Origin: an uncultured Oscillospiraceae bacterium | Lineage (GTDB): Bacteria; Bacillota; Clostridia; Oscillospirales; Acutalibacteraceae | Reading direction: 5' to 3' | NCBI GenBank assembly: GCA_905200265.1 | Contig: CAJKJS010000017.1 | Coordinates: 1-12,862 of the forward strand | DNA length: 12,862 nt | Shown here: one piece after another, positions 1-7,432 of the stretch | How positions within the stretch are numbered: position 1 is the stretch's first letter | Layout: each line of letters opens with the position of its first letter | Made by a program: the position numbers and the translations under genes | Notes under the pieces: model-generated | Databases searched by the model: none | Seen by the model: the letters and a program-made list of their open reading frames with translations, nothing else | What the model was told of the DNA's origin: nothing

Positions 1-10
1 ATTCGCACAA

Positions 11-19
11 TGATATAAT
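11..19 (+). promoter_or_regulatory. extended -10 promoter element
   Basis: TG-A-TATAAT at 11-19 is a perfect extended -10 element. Any -35 hexamer would lie before base 1 and cannot be checked. Transcription would start near base 26, giving a leader of about 100 nt before the ATG at 128. It probably serves the membrane-protein and M23-hydrolase pair. Confidence 0.5.
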
Positions 20-74
20 GTTTATGTTTGGGAAGTGCGACCTTTTTCGATTTTTTTCGCATTTTTTACGCTAT

Positions 75-91
75 AAAACGGGCGCCGTTTT
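75..91 (+). other. small inverted repeat in the 5' leader
   Basis: AAAACGG at 75-81 pairs with CCGTTTT at 85-91 around a 3-nt loop, between the -10 element and the ribosome site of the gene at 128. It could be a leader hairpin or an operator-like palindrome. No uridine tract beyond the stem supports a strong terminator. Its function is unknown. Confidence 0.3.
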
Positions 92-127
92 GTGCACCCG
101 TCTATTTTTAAGAAGGGAGATCCCTTT

Positions 128-856
128 ATGAACCGATGGAAAAAATGGATGGTTCTTGGAGCCGCTTTGGTGCTCTTTTCTATGAATACAATGACCGTTT
201 TGGCGGAAGAAAACACAGCAATTCAGGTAACGGAAGAAGAAACACAGGAACCGGATGTGCCGGAAGAAACTGACCCCACTCCGGAGCCGGAAAATACTCC
301 GACCCCGGAACCGGAAGATACGCCAACCCCTACACCGACACCCACACCTACTCCAACTCCGAAACCAACACCTACGCCAACCCCGAAATCAACACCGACA
401 CCAACCCCAACGCCCACACCGGCTTCAACCCCCAAGGCTACCCCGACGCCTACACCTACTACCACCCCCTCCCCTACTCCAACGCCCGATGCTTTTACAA
501 ATCCAGGGACAACTTCGGAAGAATCATCGGCCGTTTCGGAAGAAAGTTCGCTTGTGAGTGAAAATTCAGAAGAAAGCTCTGATTTGCTTTCCAGTTCTCT
601 TGATGTACTGGATGAAAACGCGGGTATTTCGGGGGATGTAGAAAACCCGGATAACAGCCGCATGAATTTACTCGGGATTCTTGCTTGGGTGTGCATTGGA
701 CTTGGTGTATTGGTCGTGATTATTGTGCTATTAAGCAACCGCACAGGCAATCGTACCACCGGTCGCCGCCGTTACCAGCGCCGTCCGGTTCGCCGGAAGA
801 AAAAACACCTGCTTAGCGATAAATACTACAGTAACTATCGCGGGCGCTTCCGTTAA
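128..856 (+). CDS. Secreted type-I membrane protein with Thr-Pro stalk, function unknown
   Basis: This is a 242-residue protein of no family I recognise. Its layout is clear. A signal peptide covers residues 1-26 (MNRWKKW, a hydrophobic stretch, then VLA before EE). A Thr-Pro/Glu-Pro low-complexity stalk follows at about 49-121, then a Ser/Glu-rich segment, one transmembrane helix at about 181-202, and a strongly basic cytoplasmic tail (RRRYQRRPVRRKKK) ending in Tyr/Arg-rich residues. The predicted topology is stalk outside, tail inside. The ATG at 128 is chosen because GGGAG lies 8 nt upstream; a GTG at 92 is in frame but has no ribosome site and would disrupt the signal peptide. The gene is followed after 43 bp by an M23 hydrolase with a matching linker, so the two may be cotranscribed and act together at the cell wall; that is inference. 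Confidence 0.85.
   Translation: MNRWKKWMVLGAALVLFSMNTMTVLAEENTAIQVTEEETQEPDVPEETDPTPEPENTPTPEPEDTPTPTPTPTPTPTPKPTPTPTPKSTPTPTPTPTPASTPKATPTPTPTTTPSPTPTPDAFTNPGTTSEESSAVSEESSLVSENSEESSDLLSSSLDVLDENAGISGDVENPDNSRMNLLGILAWVCIGLGVLVVIIVLLSNRTGNRTTGRRRYQRRPVRRKKKHLLSDKYYSNYRGRFR
272..490 (+). repeat. Thr-Pro codon low-complexity tract
   Basis: About 73 codons alternate mainly between ACN (Thr) and CCN (Pro), with Glu, Lys, Ala and Ser interruptions. Synonymous codons vary throughout, so the tract is an old protein-level stalk kept by selection and not a fresh microsatellite expansion. A shorter tract of the same kind lies in the next gene at about 1674-1770. Confidence 0.8.
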
Positions 857-899
857 AGAAACGATAGTCCGAACGACTTAGAAAGGAGACGATTCTACC

Positions 900-2192
900 A
901 TGAGACATGGCCGCCGTTTTTTGCATCGGGGTATTGCTGTTTTTCTGTGTGTCAGTATGCTCAGTGCCGGCGTTGGCGCCGACACACTTTCGGAAATCGA
1001 AGAGCAGCAAGAAGAGTTACAGCAACGGCAAGAAGAACTGGCCGAGCAGAATGAAGAGCTGGAAGAAAAGCTCGATTCTCTGCGCCAGGACGAAGAAGAA
1101 CAGCAAGCTTATTATGATACGTTGCAGGAACAGAAATCCGTTGTGATGAGCGAAATTGACAACGCAAATCAAATGCTGGATGAACTTGATGCCCGTATTT
1201 TGGAAGAACAGGCTAACATGGAAGAAACCTCCGCCTCCATGAATGCTGACATTGAAAAGCTGAAAGAACGGCTACGGGTGTTGTATATGACAGGCAACGC
1301 CAGCACCCTGGAGATTTTACTAAACAGCGACAGCATTGTCGATTTTGCAACGAAATACCAGTTTCTTTCCGCCATCACCCGTCATGATACGGAGCTGATT
1401 GAATCTGTGCGGGCTGACTTGGCCGCTATGCAGGAAGACCAGGAACAGCTGAAAGCGGACCGGCAGGCGGCCAGCGAATTACGGGATGCCTTAGAGCAAA
1501 AACAGGAAGAACTCACGTCCCTGGAAGAAGAAAGTGCCGCCGTTTTGGCCGAGCTGCAAAACCAGGAAGAGCAAATTAACCAGCAGCTGGAGGGCAACGC
1601 GCAGGAAAGCGAAGAGATGGAAGCCGAAATGGGCCGTCTGCAATTACAATGGCAGGAAGAAATGGCCAAGGCAACACCTACTCCTACCCCTACGCCCACT
1701 CCTACTCCCACTCCGGATACAGGTAACGACAACAGTGAGATTACCCCTACCCCGACTCCCACACCGGATACCGGCGGCGGTATTCAGAGCAGTGGGTACA
1801 TATGGCCGGTTCCCGGATTTACCAAAGTTGGCGATGGTTGGATGGGCGGCGGACGAACCCACAAGGGCATTGACATTGTGGGGGCCGGTATTTACGGGGC
1901 TCCCATTGTAGCCGCACAAAGCGGCACGGTCATTACCGCTTACACCAGCGATACCTGGGGCTATGGCTGGGGATATCATGTTATGATTGGTCATAGCGAC
2001 GGGTACGCTACCCAATACGCTCATATGAGCCGTGTAGTCGTCACCTCAGGCCAGTACGTAGAGCAGGGCGAAATTATCGGATATGTGGGCAACACCGGCG
2101 ATTCGTACGGGGCTCATCTGCACTTTGAATTGTGGAGCAACGGGGAACGGATCGACCCGGCCGCTGTACTGGATTACACGCCTTCGTATTAA
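900..2192 (+). CDS. Secreted coiled-coil M23 peptidoglycan endopeptidase
   Basis: This 430-residue wall hydrolase resembles the CwlO/PcsB/EnvC architecture: an N-terminal coiled coil regulating a C-terminal peptidase. A signal peptide covers residues 1-27 (GVGA before D). A Glu/Gln-rich coiled coil runs from about 28 to 255 and includes the family-typical segment around LEILLNSDSIVDF. Two Thr-Pro linkers follow at 259-272 and 282-289, then the M23 (LytM) domain at about 299-430. The metal and catalytic residues are all present: H321 and D325 (HKGID), H375 (YAHMS), and H406/H408 (HLHFE), so it should be an active zinc metallo-endopeptidase cutting peptidoglycan cross-bridges. AGGAG lies 11 nt before the ATG. 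A terminator follows directly. Relatives are often controlled by FtsEX, but no ftsEX is present here; the preceding membrane protein could be a partner. Confidence 0.92.
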   Translation: MRHGRRFLHRGIAVFLCVSMLSAGVGADTLSEIEEQQEELQQRQEELAEQNEELEEKLDSLRQDEEEQQAYYDTLQEQKSVVMSEIDNANQMLDELDARILEEQANMEETSASMNADIEKLKERLRVLYMTGNASTLEILLNSDSIVDFATKYQFLSAITRHDTELIESVRADLAAMQEDQEQLKADRQAASELRDALEQKQEELTSLEEESAAVLAELQNQEEQINQQLEGNAQESEEMEAEMGRLQLQWQEEMAKATPTPTPTPTPTPTPDTGNDNSEITPTPTPTPDTGGGIQSSGYIWPVPGFTKVGDGWMGGGRTHKGIDIVGAGIYGAPIVAAQSGTVITAYTSDTWGYGWGYHVMIGHSDGYATQYAHMSRVVVTSGQYVEQGEIIGYVGNTGDSYGAHLHFELWSNGERIDPAAVLDYTPSY

Positions 2193-2200
2193 AACGGTTA

Positions 2201-2234
2201 AACCGGCGGAACTTATCCGCCGGTTTTCTTTTTC
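2201..2234 (+). terminator. rho-independent terminator after the M23 hydrolase
   Basis: AACCGGCGGA at 2201-2210 pairs perfectly with TCCGCCGGTT at 2216-2225 around a 5-nt loop. A T-rich run follows. It starts 8 bp after the stop codon and separates the envelope gene pair from lepA. Confidence 0.9.
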
Positions 2235-2239
2235 CCCAA

Positions 2240-2269
2240 TTTACAGAAACACTTTTTCTGTGGTATAAT
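2240..2269 (+). promoter_or_regulatory. lepA promoter with extended -10
   Basis: TTTACA at 2240-2245 (-35), an 18-bp spacer, and TATAAT at 2264-2269 preceded by TG at 2261-2262 form a sigma-A-type promoter with an extended -10. Transcription would start near 2276, giving a leader of about 40 nt before the lepA start. Confidence 0.8.
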
Positions 2270-2314
2270 AAAGTGTATGTTCTTTTGAACAGGAAAGGAA
2301 CCAGGTGATTCTTT

Positions 2315-4129
2315 TTGAGTATAGCACAGGACCGCATTCGCAACTTCAGCATCGTGGCCCATATTGACCATGGCAAAAGCACCCTGGCCGACCGTATTCT
2401 GGAACAAACCCAGTCGGTGGCGCTGCGAGATATGGAAGATCAGCTGCTTGATAATATGGATTTGGAACGGGAACGGGGCATTACCATCAAGGCCCACGCC
2501 GTTACCTTAAATTACCACGCCAAAGATGGCAACGACTATGTATTTAATCTGATTGACACCCCCGGTCACGTTGACTTTAACTATGAAGTATCCCGCTCGC
2601 TGGCTGCCTGTGAAGGAGCTGTGCTCATCGTAGATGCTTCCCAGGGAATTGAGGCTCAAACGCTGGCTAACACCTATCTGGCGGTGGATGCCGGGCTGGA
2701 AATTGTGCCCGTTATCAACAAAATTGATTTGCTTTCCGCCGATCCGGACCGGGTAGCCCAGGAAGTCGAAGATATTATCGGTATTCCGGCCGATGATGCC
2801 CCCCGTATTTCAGCTAAGCAAGGCATCAATATTGACCAGGTCATGGAAAAGATCGTGTCTGATATACCGGCGCCTACCGGTGATCCCACTGCGCCGCTGC
2901 AGGCTCTGATTTTCGACTCGTATTACGATGCCTACCGGGGCGTAATCGTTTATGTGCGCATCAAAGAAGGCTGCGTACACCCCGGGGACGTGATTCGCAT
3001 GATGGCCGTGGGCAGTGAATTTACGGTGGTAGAATGCGGTTATTTGCGTGCTACCTCGTTAGAACCGACGGCAGAATTATCCGCCGGAGAAGTCGGGTAT
3101 ATTGCCGCTTCCATTAAAAACGTGCGGGAAGCCCGTGTGGGCGATACGGTTACCCTGGCTAATAATCCTTGCAGCGAAGCGCTGCCCGGCTATCGCGCCG
3201 CCCAGCCCATGGTGTTCTGCGGTGTCTATCCGGCAGATGGCGCTCATTACGGGGATTTGCGGGATGCCCTGGAAAAATTGCAGCTAAATGATGCGGCTTT
3301 GTCATTTGAACCCGAAACCTCCATTGCTCTGGGGTTTGGTTTCCGGTGCGGCTTCCTGGGGCTTTTGCATATGGAAATCATCCAGGAACGGCTGGAACGC
3401 GAATATAACCTGGATCTGATCACCACGGCTCCCAGCGTCGTCTATCATATTGAAAAAACCGACGGAACTGTGGTGGCTATTGATAACCCGACCAATTACC
3501 CCGATCCCACCGAAATCCGTTCCGCCGAAGAACCCATGGCCAACGCCCATATTTACAGTCCCAGCGAGTATGTGGGAAGTATTATGGAATTATGCCAGGA
3601 ACGCCGGGGTGTCTACAAAGACATGACGTATATCGAAGCGGACCGGGTGGATTTGCACTATTTGCTGCCCCTGAACGAAATCATTTACGACTTTTTCGAT
3701 GTGCTGAAATCCCGCACCCGGGGCTATGCCTCCTTTGACTACGAACTGGCCGGTTACCAGAAATCCAACTTGGTGAAACTTGACATTATGCTAAACGGCG
3801 AAATTGTGGACGCACTGTCGTTTATTATTCACGCAGACAAAGCGTATCCCCGTGCCCGCCGTATGGCTGAAAAGCTGTCGCAGAAAATCCCGCGGCAACT
3901 TTTTGAAGTGCCTATTCAGGCTTGCATTGGGGGGCGCATCATTGCCCGCGAAACCGTCAAAGCGCTACGAAAAGACGTTTTGGCCAAATGCTACGGCGGT
4001 GATATTACCCGTAAGAAGAAACTACTGGAAAAACAAAAAGAAGGCAAAAAGCGTATGCGCCAGCTAGGCACCGTCGAAGTGCCCCAGGAAGCCTTCATGA
4101 GTGTTCTGAAACTGGAAGACGATTCCTGA
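2315..4129 (+). CDS. lepA: Elongation factor 4 (LepA), ribosome back-translocating GTPase
   Basis: This 604-residue translational GTPase is full length for LepA (about 600 residues). It binds ribosomes and is known from other bacteria to affect elongation or subunit assembly. The GTP-binding motifs are intact: G1 AHIDHGKST at residues 15-23, G3 DTPGH at 81-85 and G4 NKID at 135-138. The downstream beta-barrel, the EF-G-like domains and the LepA-specific C-terminal domain continue to the end (TRKKKLLEKQKEGKKRMRQ near the C-terminus). The start is TTG at 2315, supported by AGGTGA 6 nt upstream; no better in-frame ATG exists. It has its own promoter and terminator, so it appears monocistronic, although hemW lies next to it as in many Firmicutes. 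Confidence 0.98.
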   Translation: MSIAQDRIRNFSIVAHIDHGKSTLADRILEQTQSVALRDMEDQLLDNMDLERERGITIKAHAVTLNYHAKDGNDYVFNLIDTPGHVDFNYEVSRSLAACEGAVLIVDASQGIEAQTLANTYLAVDAGLEIVPVINKIDLLSADPDRVAQEVEDIIGIPADDAPRISAKQGINIDQVMEKIVSDIPAPTGDPTAPLQALIFDSYYDAYRGVIVYVRIKEGCVHPGDVIRMMAVGSEFTVVECGYLRATSLEPTAELSAGEVGYIAASIKNVREARVGDTVTLANNPCSEALPGYRAAQPMVFCGVYPADGAHYGDLRDALEKLQLNDAALSFEPETSIALGFGFRCGFLGLLHMEIIQERLEREYNLDLITTAPSVVYHIEKTDGTVVAIDNPTNYPDPTEIRSAEEPMANAHIYSPSEYVGSIMELCQERRGVYKDMTYIEADRVDLHYLLPLNEIIYDFFDVLKSRTRGYASFDYELAGYQKSNLVKLDIMLNGEIVDALSFIIHADKAYPRARRMAEKLSQKIPRQLFEVPIQACIGGRIIARETVKALRKDVLAKCYGGDITRKKKLLEKQKEGKKRMRQLGTVEVPQEAFMSVLKLEDDS

Positions 4130-4140
4130 TTGTTCACACA

Positions 4141-4173
4141 AAAAGCCCGGAACCTGATTCTCCGGGCTTTTTT
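4141..4173 (+). terminator. rho-independent terminator after lepA
   Basis: AAAGCCCGGA at 4142-4151 pairs with TCCGGGCTTT at 4161-4170 around a 9-nt loop, followed by more T. It starts about 12 bp after the lepA stop codon. Confidence 0.92.
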
Positions 4174-4213
4174 ACGCCCAAAAAAAGCATGTTCTTTTTG
4201 GCCATTTCGAACC

Positions 4214-4242
4214 TTGATTTTCTTCTAAAATTTTGCTAATCT
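4214..4242 (+). promoter_or_regulatory. probable hemW promoter
   Basis: TTGATT at 4214-4219, a 17-bp spacer and TAATCT at 4237-4242 with TG at 4234-4235 (extended -10) fit a sigma-A promoter between the lepA terminator and hemW. Transcription would start near 4249, about 40 nt before the TTG start. Confidence 0.55.
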
Positions 4243-4288
4243 ACTGTAGGTTTGAAGGCTTTGTCCTCAAAAAGGGAGGTTTGCCGTT

Positions 4289-5407
4289 TTGTCCCGTTCA
4301 CCCCTTGCGCTTTATCTGCATGTTCCTTTTTGTGACGGAAAATGCCCTTATTGCGATTTTTATTCCCTACCGGCTGACGATAGCGTCATGGACCGCTACA
4401 TCGATGCCATGGAGCAGGCCCTTGCTCATTGGAGCGCCACCCTTTGCCGTCCGGTACATTCGGTCTATCTGGGAGGCGGAACCCCCAGCCAATTGGGCCC
4501 TAGGCGTCTTTTACGCTTACTCAAAGCGGTTTTCACCTCATTTTCGGTACTGCCGTCGGCCGAAGTGACCATGGAAGCCAACCCCACTCGGGATTTATCG
4601 GATATTTGGGCTGCCGCCAGCGCCGGTGGAGTCAACCGCGCATCCATTGGGCTGCAATCCTCCAATCCTAAAGAATTACAGCTGCTGGGGCGCCGGCATA
4701 CGGCGGATCAGGCCTTTGATGCGGTGATGCAAGCAAGGAAAGCGGGCATTCAAAATGTATCCCTTGATCTGATGTTGGCGTTGCCCGGCCAGGGAGAACG
4801 GGAAATCGGCGCTTCCGTAGATTTTTGTAAGCAGTGCGGAGCCGACCACGTTTCCGCCTATTTACTCAAAATTGAAGAAGGTACCCCCTTTGCCCGGCAA
4901 AGAGATTTGCTTACTCTTCCCGATGATGACCGGGCCGCTGATTTATATTTGTTCGCCTGTGAAGCATTGGAACAGGCGGGATACCGTCAGTACGAAATCA
5001 GTAATTTTGCCCATCCCGGCCGGGAAGGGCAGCACAATCTTACCTACTGGCGGGATGAAGAGTATTTAGGTTTGGGCCCCGGCGCCCATTCGTTCATCGA
5101 AAATGAGCGCTTTTATTACCCGCGGGATCTGACCGCCTTTTTGCGGGGCGATGCTCCTACTCAAGACGGAAGCGGTGGTTCTTTGGAAGAGTGCGTTATG
5201 TTAGCCCTGCGCCTGCGGGAGGGCATTGCCCGGCAAACACTTCTTACACGATACGGACAAGCTGGCGATATGGCCTACACGCGTATGGCCAGGCGGGCCT
5301 CTCCTTATCAAAAGGCGGGACTCATACAGGTAACCGGCGACCATTTATCCTTAACCCCAAAAGGCTTTTTGGTATCCAATGAACTGATTAGCGAATTGCT
5401 GTTATAA
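4289..5407 (+). CDS. hemW: Radical SAM heme chaperone HemW
   Basis: This 372-residue protein is the usual length for HemW, formerly misnamed oxygen-independent coproporphyrinogen III oxidase. HemW carries a [4Fe-4S] cluster, binds SAM and heme, and is thought to deliver heme to respiratory enzymes. The radical-SAM cluster motif C15-xxx-C19-xx-C22 (HVPFCDGKCPYCDF) is intact, followed by the GGGTPS SAM-binding motif. The family signature HNLTYW with LGLGPGAHSF is present, which separates HemW from true HemN. The start is TTG at 4289 with a strong GGGAGGT 8 nt upstream. It sits after lepA, as in many Firmicutes, but hrcA-grpE-dnaK does not follow; instead a NimA-like gene starts 30 bp downstream, so the two are probably one transcript. 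Confidence 0.95.
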   Translation: MSRSPLALYLHVPFCDGKCPYCDFYSLPADDSVMDRYIDAMEQALAHWSATLCRPVHSVYLGGGTPSQLGPRRLLRLLKAVFTSFSVLPSAEVTMEANPTRDLSDIWAAASAGGVNRASIGLQSSNPKELQLLGRRHTADQAFDAVMQARKAGIQNVSLDLMLALPGQGEREIGASVDFCKQCGADHVSAYLLKIEEGTPFARQRDLLTLPDDDRAADLYLFACEALEQAGYRQYEISNFAHPGREGQHNLTYWRDEEYLGLGPGAHSFIENERFYYPRDLTAFLRGDAPTQDGSGGSLEECVMLALRLREGIARQTLLTRYGQAGDMAYTRMARRASPYQKAGLIQVTGDHLSLTPKGFLVSNELISELLL

Positions 5408-5437
5408 ACTATTTTCAGCTTTCAGGAGGAAAAACTT

Positions 5438-5905
5438 ATGCACCGTATGTTCCATGCCGAACGGGAATTTCCCGCCGACGAAGCTCTTTCCATGTTACAA
5501 AACTGTGAGTATGCGTTTTTAAGTACCGTATGTCCCGACGGACAACCTTATTGTGTACCGGTTTCCCCGGTATTTGAAGGAAAAATCGCGTACATCCACG
5601 GAACCCATTATGGGCAAAAAATCGAAAACATTGAAAATGATAGCCGCGTGTGCCTGTGCTGTGTGGGGCAAACCCAGCGCGTGCCGGAGAAATTCACGAT
5701 TCTTTATGAAAGTGTAGTGGCGATCGGGCAGGCCTCTATGGTGGAAGATAGAGACGAGAGGCAGCATGCACTGGAATTGTTGTGCCGCAAGTATGCACCG
5801 GAACAGGGGGCAGAAATTTCTCCTGCCGCAGCCCGTGGTGCCGAAAATACGGCTATCCTGCGTATTACTTTGACAGAAATTCATGGTAAACGCAAAGATA
5901 CGTAA
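5438..5905 (+). CDS. NimA-like pyridoxamine 5'-phosphate oxidase family protein
   Basis: This 155-residue protein has the FMN-binding split-barrel fold of the pyridoxamine-phosphate-oxidase/NimA family. Family-like segments include AFLSTVCPDGQPYCVPVSP at residues 27-45 and GKIAYIHGTHYGQKIENI at about 48-65, where the first strands and a flavin-contact HG motif normally lie. Members are flavin-dependent reductases or flavin/heme-binding proteins; some Nim proteins reduce nitroimidazoles, but that cannot be assumed here. AGGAGG lies 8 nt before the ATG, and the gene is 30 bp after hemW, suggesting cotranscription and possibly a redox or heme-linked role (inference). Several cysteines (C23, C32, C39, C72, C74, C75) are notable for a cytoplasmic protein of this size. 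It ends just before a strong terminator. Confidence 0.85.
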   Translation: MHRMFHAEREFPADEALSMLQNCEYAFLSTVCPDGQPYCVPVSPVFEGKIAYIHGTHYGQKIENIENDSRVCLCCVGQTQRVPEKFTILYESVVAIGQASMVEDRDERQHALELLCRKYAPEQGAEISPAAARGAENTAILRITLTEIHGKRKDT

Positions 5906-5924
5906 TATCTCCGAATGAAAAATA

Positions 5925-5965
5925 AAAACCGGAACAATCACGTAAAGATTGTTCCGGTTTTTTTT
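5925..5965. terminator. bidirectional rho-independent terminator
   Basis: A perfect 15-bp stem (5925-5939 with 5947-5961, 7-nt loop) has T-rich sequence on the plus side (5958-5965) and A-rich sequence on the other side (5919-5928). It can therefore end transcription both from the hemW unit and from the converging five-gene operon. The stop codon of the minus-strand gene (5964-5966) overlaps its edge. Confidence 0.92.
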
Positions 5966-6452
5966 ACATGTCTTCTGTTTGTTTTTTGGGATCAAGCACC
6001 TGCTGAATATGCCGGCGCAGTGTTTCGGTTTCCTGCCGCCCCACTTCGCCAAAAGCCGTCGCCATATAGCTAATACAGGCAATGCACGCGGCCGCTAGCA
6101 GCGAAAATGTTAGGGAATCCAAAAAAGTCGCATGCCAGCGTTCCTGAATGAGCAGAAACAGAATGAGGAACACCACAAAGAGGATAAGCAGCGAAACCGG
6201 GTCGCTCAGTCCACGAAAAATCGTCACATGCACATGAGTGCAACCGTCTTTTTCCGTCAAAAATCCCATCGCTTTGTTATACGACCAGCGTCCCCGTTCA
6301 GCCGCCTCTTTGTCGCAGGTGTAGGCCATGCTGAAAAAGCGGCCTTTCACCCACCCGGTATAGCGTTCCGCCTTAAAAATTTTGCGGCTGTCCAGCGCGT
6401 CTTTCAGCGCCTGCTGGCAAGCTTCCATAGGCTGATCGGTTTGAATATGCAT
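5964..6452 (-). CDS. Two-helix membrane protein of unknown function, last gene of the xpaC operon
   Basis: This 162-residue protein belongs to no family I recognise. It has a soluble N-terminal part of about 84 residues without a signal peptide, then two hydrophobic helices at about 86-102 (LLILFVVFLILFLLI) and 112-132, and a short charged C-terminal tail rich in Arg, Glu and Lys. Both ends are predicted to be on the same side, probably the cytoplasm. The N-terminal part contains a Trp/Tyr-rich segment (YTGWVKGRFF, GRWSYNK) and CTHVHVTIF. The start is supported by AGGAG 6 nt upstream. It lies 15 bp after the TPM gene and is the last gene before the shared terminator, so it is very probably part of the operon. 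Calling it an accessory factor for the TPM or LemA proteins would be inference. Confidence 0.85.
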   Translation of the reverse strand: MHIQTDQPMEACQQALKDALDSRKIFKAERYTGWVKGRFFSMAYTCDKEAAERGRWSYNKAMGFLTEKDGCTHVHVTIFRGLSDPVSLLILFVVFLILFLLIQERWHATFLDSLTFSLLAAACIACISYMATAFGEVGRQETETLRRHIQQVLDPKKQTEDM

Positions 6453-6467
6453 ACGCCGCTCCTTTCC

Positions 6468-7388
6468 TTAGTGCCGGCCGGCACCACCACCGCGGCTTGA
6501 GCCACCGCCACCACGGAAACCACCGCCAAGGCCGCCGCCGATTCCTCCGCCAAAGCCACCCCCAAAAGGAGGACGAGGCGGACGAGGACCGCGGGGTGGA
6601 CGCGGGGGACGCGGACCACGCGGGGGACGTGGCCCTCTAGGACCTCGAGGGCCATGAGGCCAAATAAACGGAAAGAAGAAAAAGGAAGGACCACGGCGAT
6701 ATCCTCCGCCGCCTGCTCGCCGCAAGTTGGAAAGGACCACGGCCAGAACCACCACAAGAATAACAACAAACACGGTAAATCCCATGGTTACTACGCCAGG
6801 GTTGCTCTCATAGCCATACTGGTATTCATAGTAATACTCATCTTCCGGCTGATAGGTACCGGCATAGATACTTTCCACTCGGTCATAAAGTTGGGCAAAT
6901 GTTTTCTGCACGGCGGCATCATACTGCCCGGCGGCAAAGTCGGGTTCCATATACGTATCAAGCAGATTTTGAATGGTTCCGCTGGTAAGGGTATTTTCAA
7001 GCCCTGTCCCTTGCAACACATAGTAATTGTCTTCGCCAATCGCCAGCAGAATCAGGATGCCATTATTACGATCTTTATCGCCAATGCCCCAGCTATTAAA
7101 TAGGTCATAGGCATAATCATCGATAGCCTGTCCGTCCAAAAAATCCACCGTCACCACACAGATCTGCGCACCGGTCTGCTGGTACAGCGTCTGATTTTGA
7201 GAAACAATGGTATTTTCTGTGCTGCTATCCAATACATTGGCCTGATCGAGCACATAAAACTGGCTGCCAGGTTCAGGAACGGCCGCCTGCACCCCAGGCG
7301 CCAGCCCTACCAGCATGACCGCCACACACACTACAATGGCCGTCAGCCACCCTGCTTTACGCAGCGCTTGTCTGCCAATTTGTTTCAT
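6468..7388 (-). CDS. TPM-domain (YgcG-type) membrane protein with Pro-Arg-Gly tail
   Basis: This 306-residue envelope protein has a signal peptide at 1-36, a TPM domain at about 46-172 (the signature SWGIGDKDRNNGILILLA spans residues 99-116), an acidic Tyr-rich linker (DEYYYEYQYGY), one transmembrane helix at about 201-220, then a low-complexity tail. TPM domains are known in proteins linked to photosystem II repair, membrane stress and phosphatase-like activity, usually extracytoplasmic; the exact role is unsettled. The tail begins with SFFFFPFIWPHG, continues as about 30 residues of Gly-Pro-Arg and Pro-Pro-Arg repeats (245-274), and ends in a Gly-rich segment to RH. The Gly-rich end is common in the family; the arginine-proline block is not. 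AAAGGA lies 7 nt before the ATG. LemA-like and TPM genes are frequent neighbours, which supports both calls. Confidence 0.9.
   Translation of the reverse strand: MKQIGRQALRKAGWLTAIVVCVAVMLVGLAPGVQAAVPEPGSQFYVLDQANVLDSSTENTIVSQNQTLYQQTGAQICVVTVDFLDGQAIDDYAYDLFNSWGIGDKDRNNGILILLAIGEDNYYVLQGTGLENTLTSGTIQNLLDTYMEPDFAAGQYDAAVQKTFAQLYDRVESIYAGTYQPEDEYYYEYQYGYESNPGVVTMGFTVFVVILVVVLAVVLSNLRRAGGGGYRRGPSFFFFPFIWPHGPRGPRGPRPPRGPRPPRPPRGPRPPRPPFGGGFGGGIGGGLGGGFRGGGGSSRGGGAGRH
6557..6656 (-). repeat. Gly-Pro-Arg/Pro-Pro-Arg coding repeat
   Basis: Short imperfect repeats of GGN-CCN-CGN and CCN-CCN-CGN codons encode residues of roughly 245-277 of the TPM protein. The units alternate as GPRGPRGPRPPRGPRPP and so on. 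The tract is G+C-rich compared with its surroundings and is prone to slippage, so its length may vary among strains. Confidence 0.75.
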
Positions 7389-7432
7389 ATTTTTTCCTTT
7401 CTATCCCACCCCGCATGTTACGGGGCCGCAAT

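Noticed and set aside
36..67. Possible terminator (TGCGA paired with TCGCA, then six T)
   Set aside because: The stem is only 5 bp with a 16-nt loop and lies inside the leader of the first gene; too weak to call.
223..759. Long minus-strand open frame rich in Gly-Val
   Set aside because: It is the antisense of the Thr-Pro codon tract, with no ribosome site and composition dictated by the repeat.
4289..5407. Annotation as coproporphyrinogen III oxidase (HemN)
   Set aside because: The HNLTYW and GPGAHSF signatures, short length and lepA neighbourhood indicate HemW, the heme chaperone.
6557..6656. True collagen-like domain in the TPM protein
   Set aside because: Gly does not recur strictly at every third residue (PPR units interrupt it), the block is short, and it is predicted to be cytoplasmic, so a collagen triple helix is unlikely.
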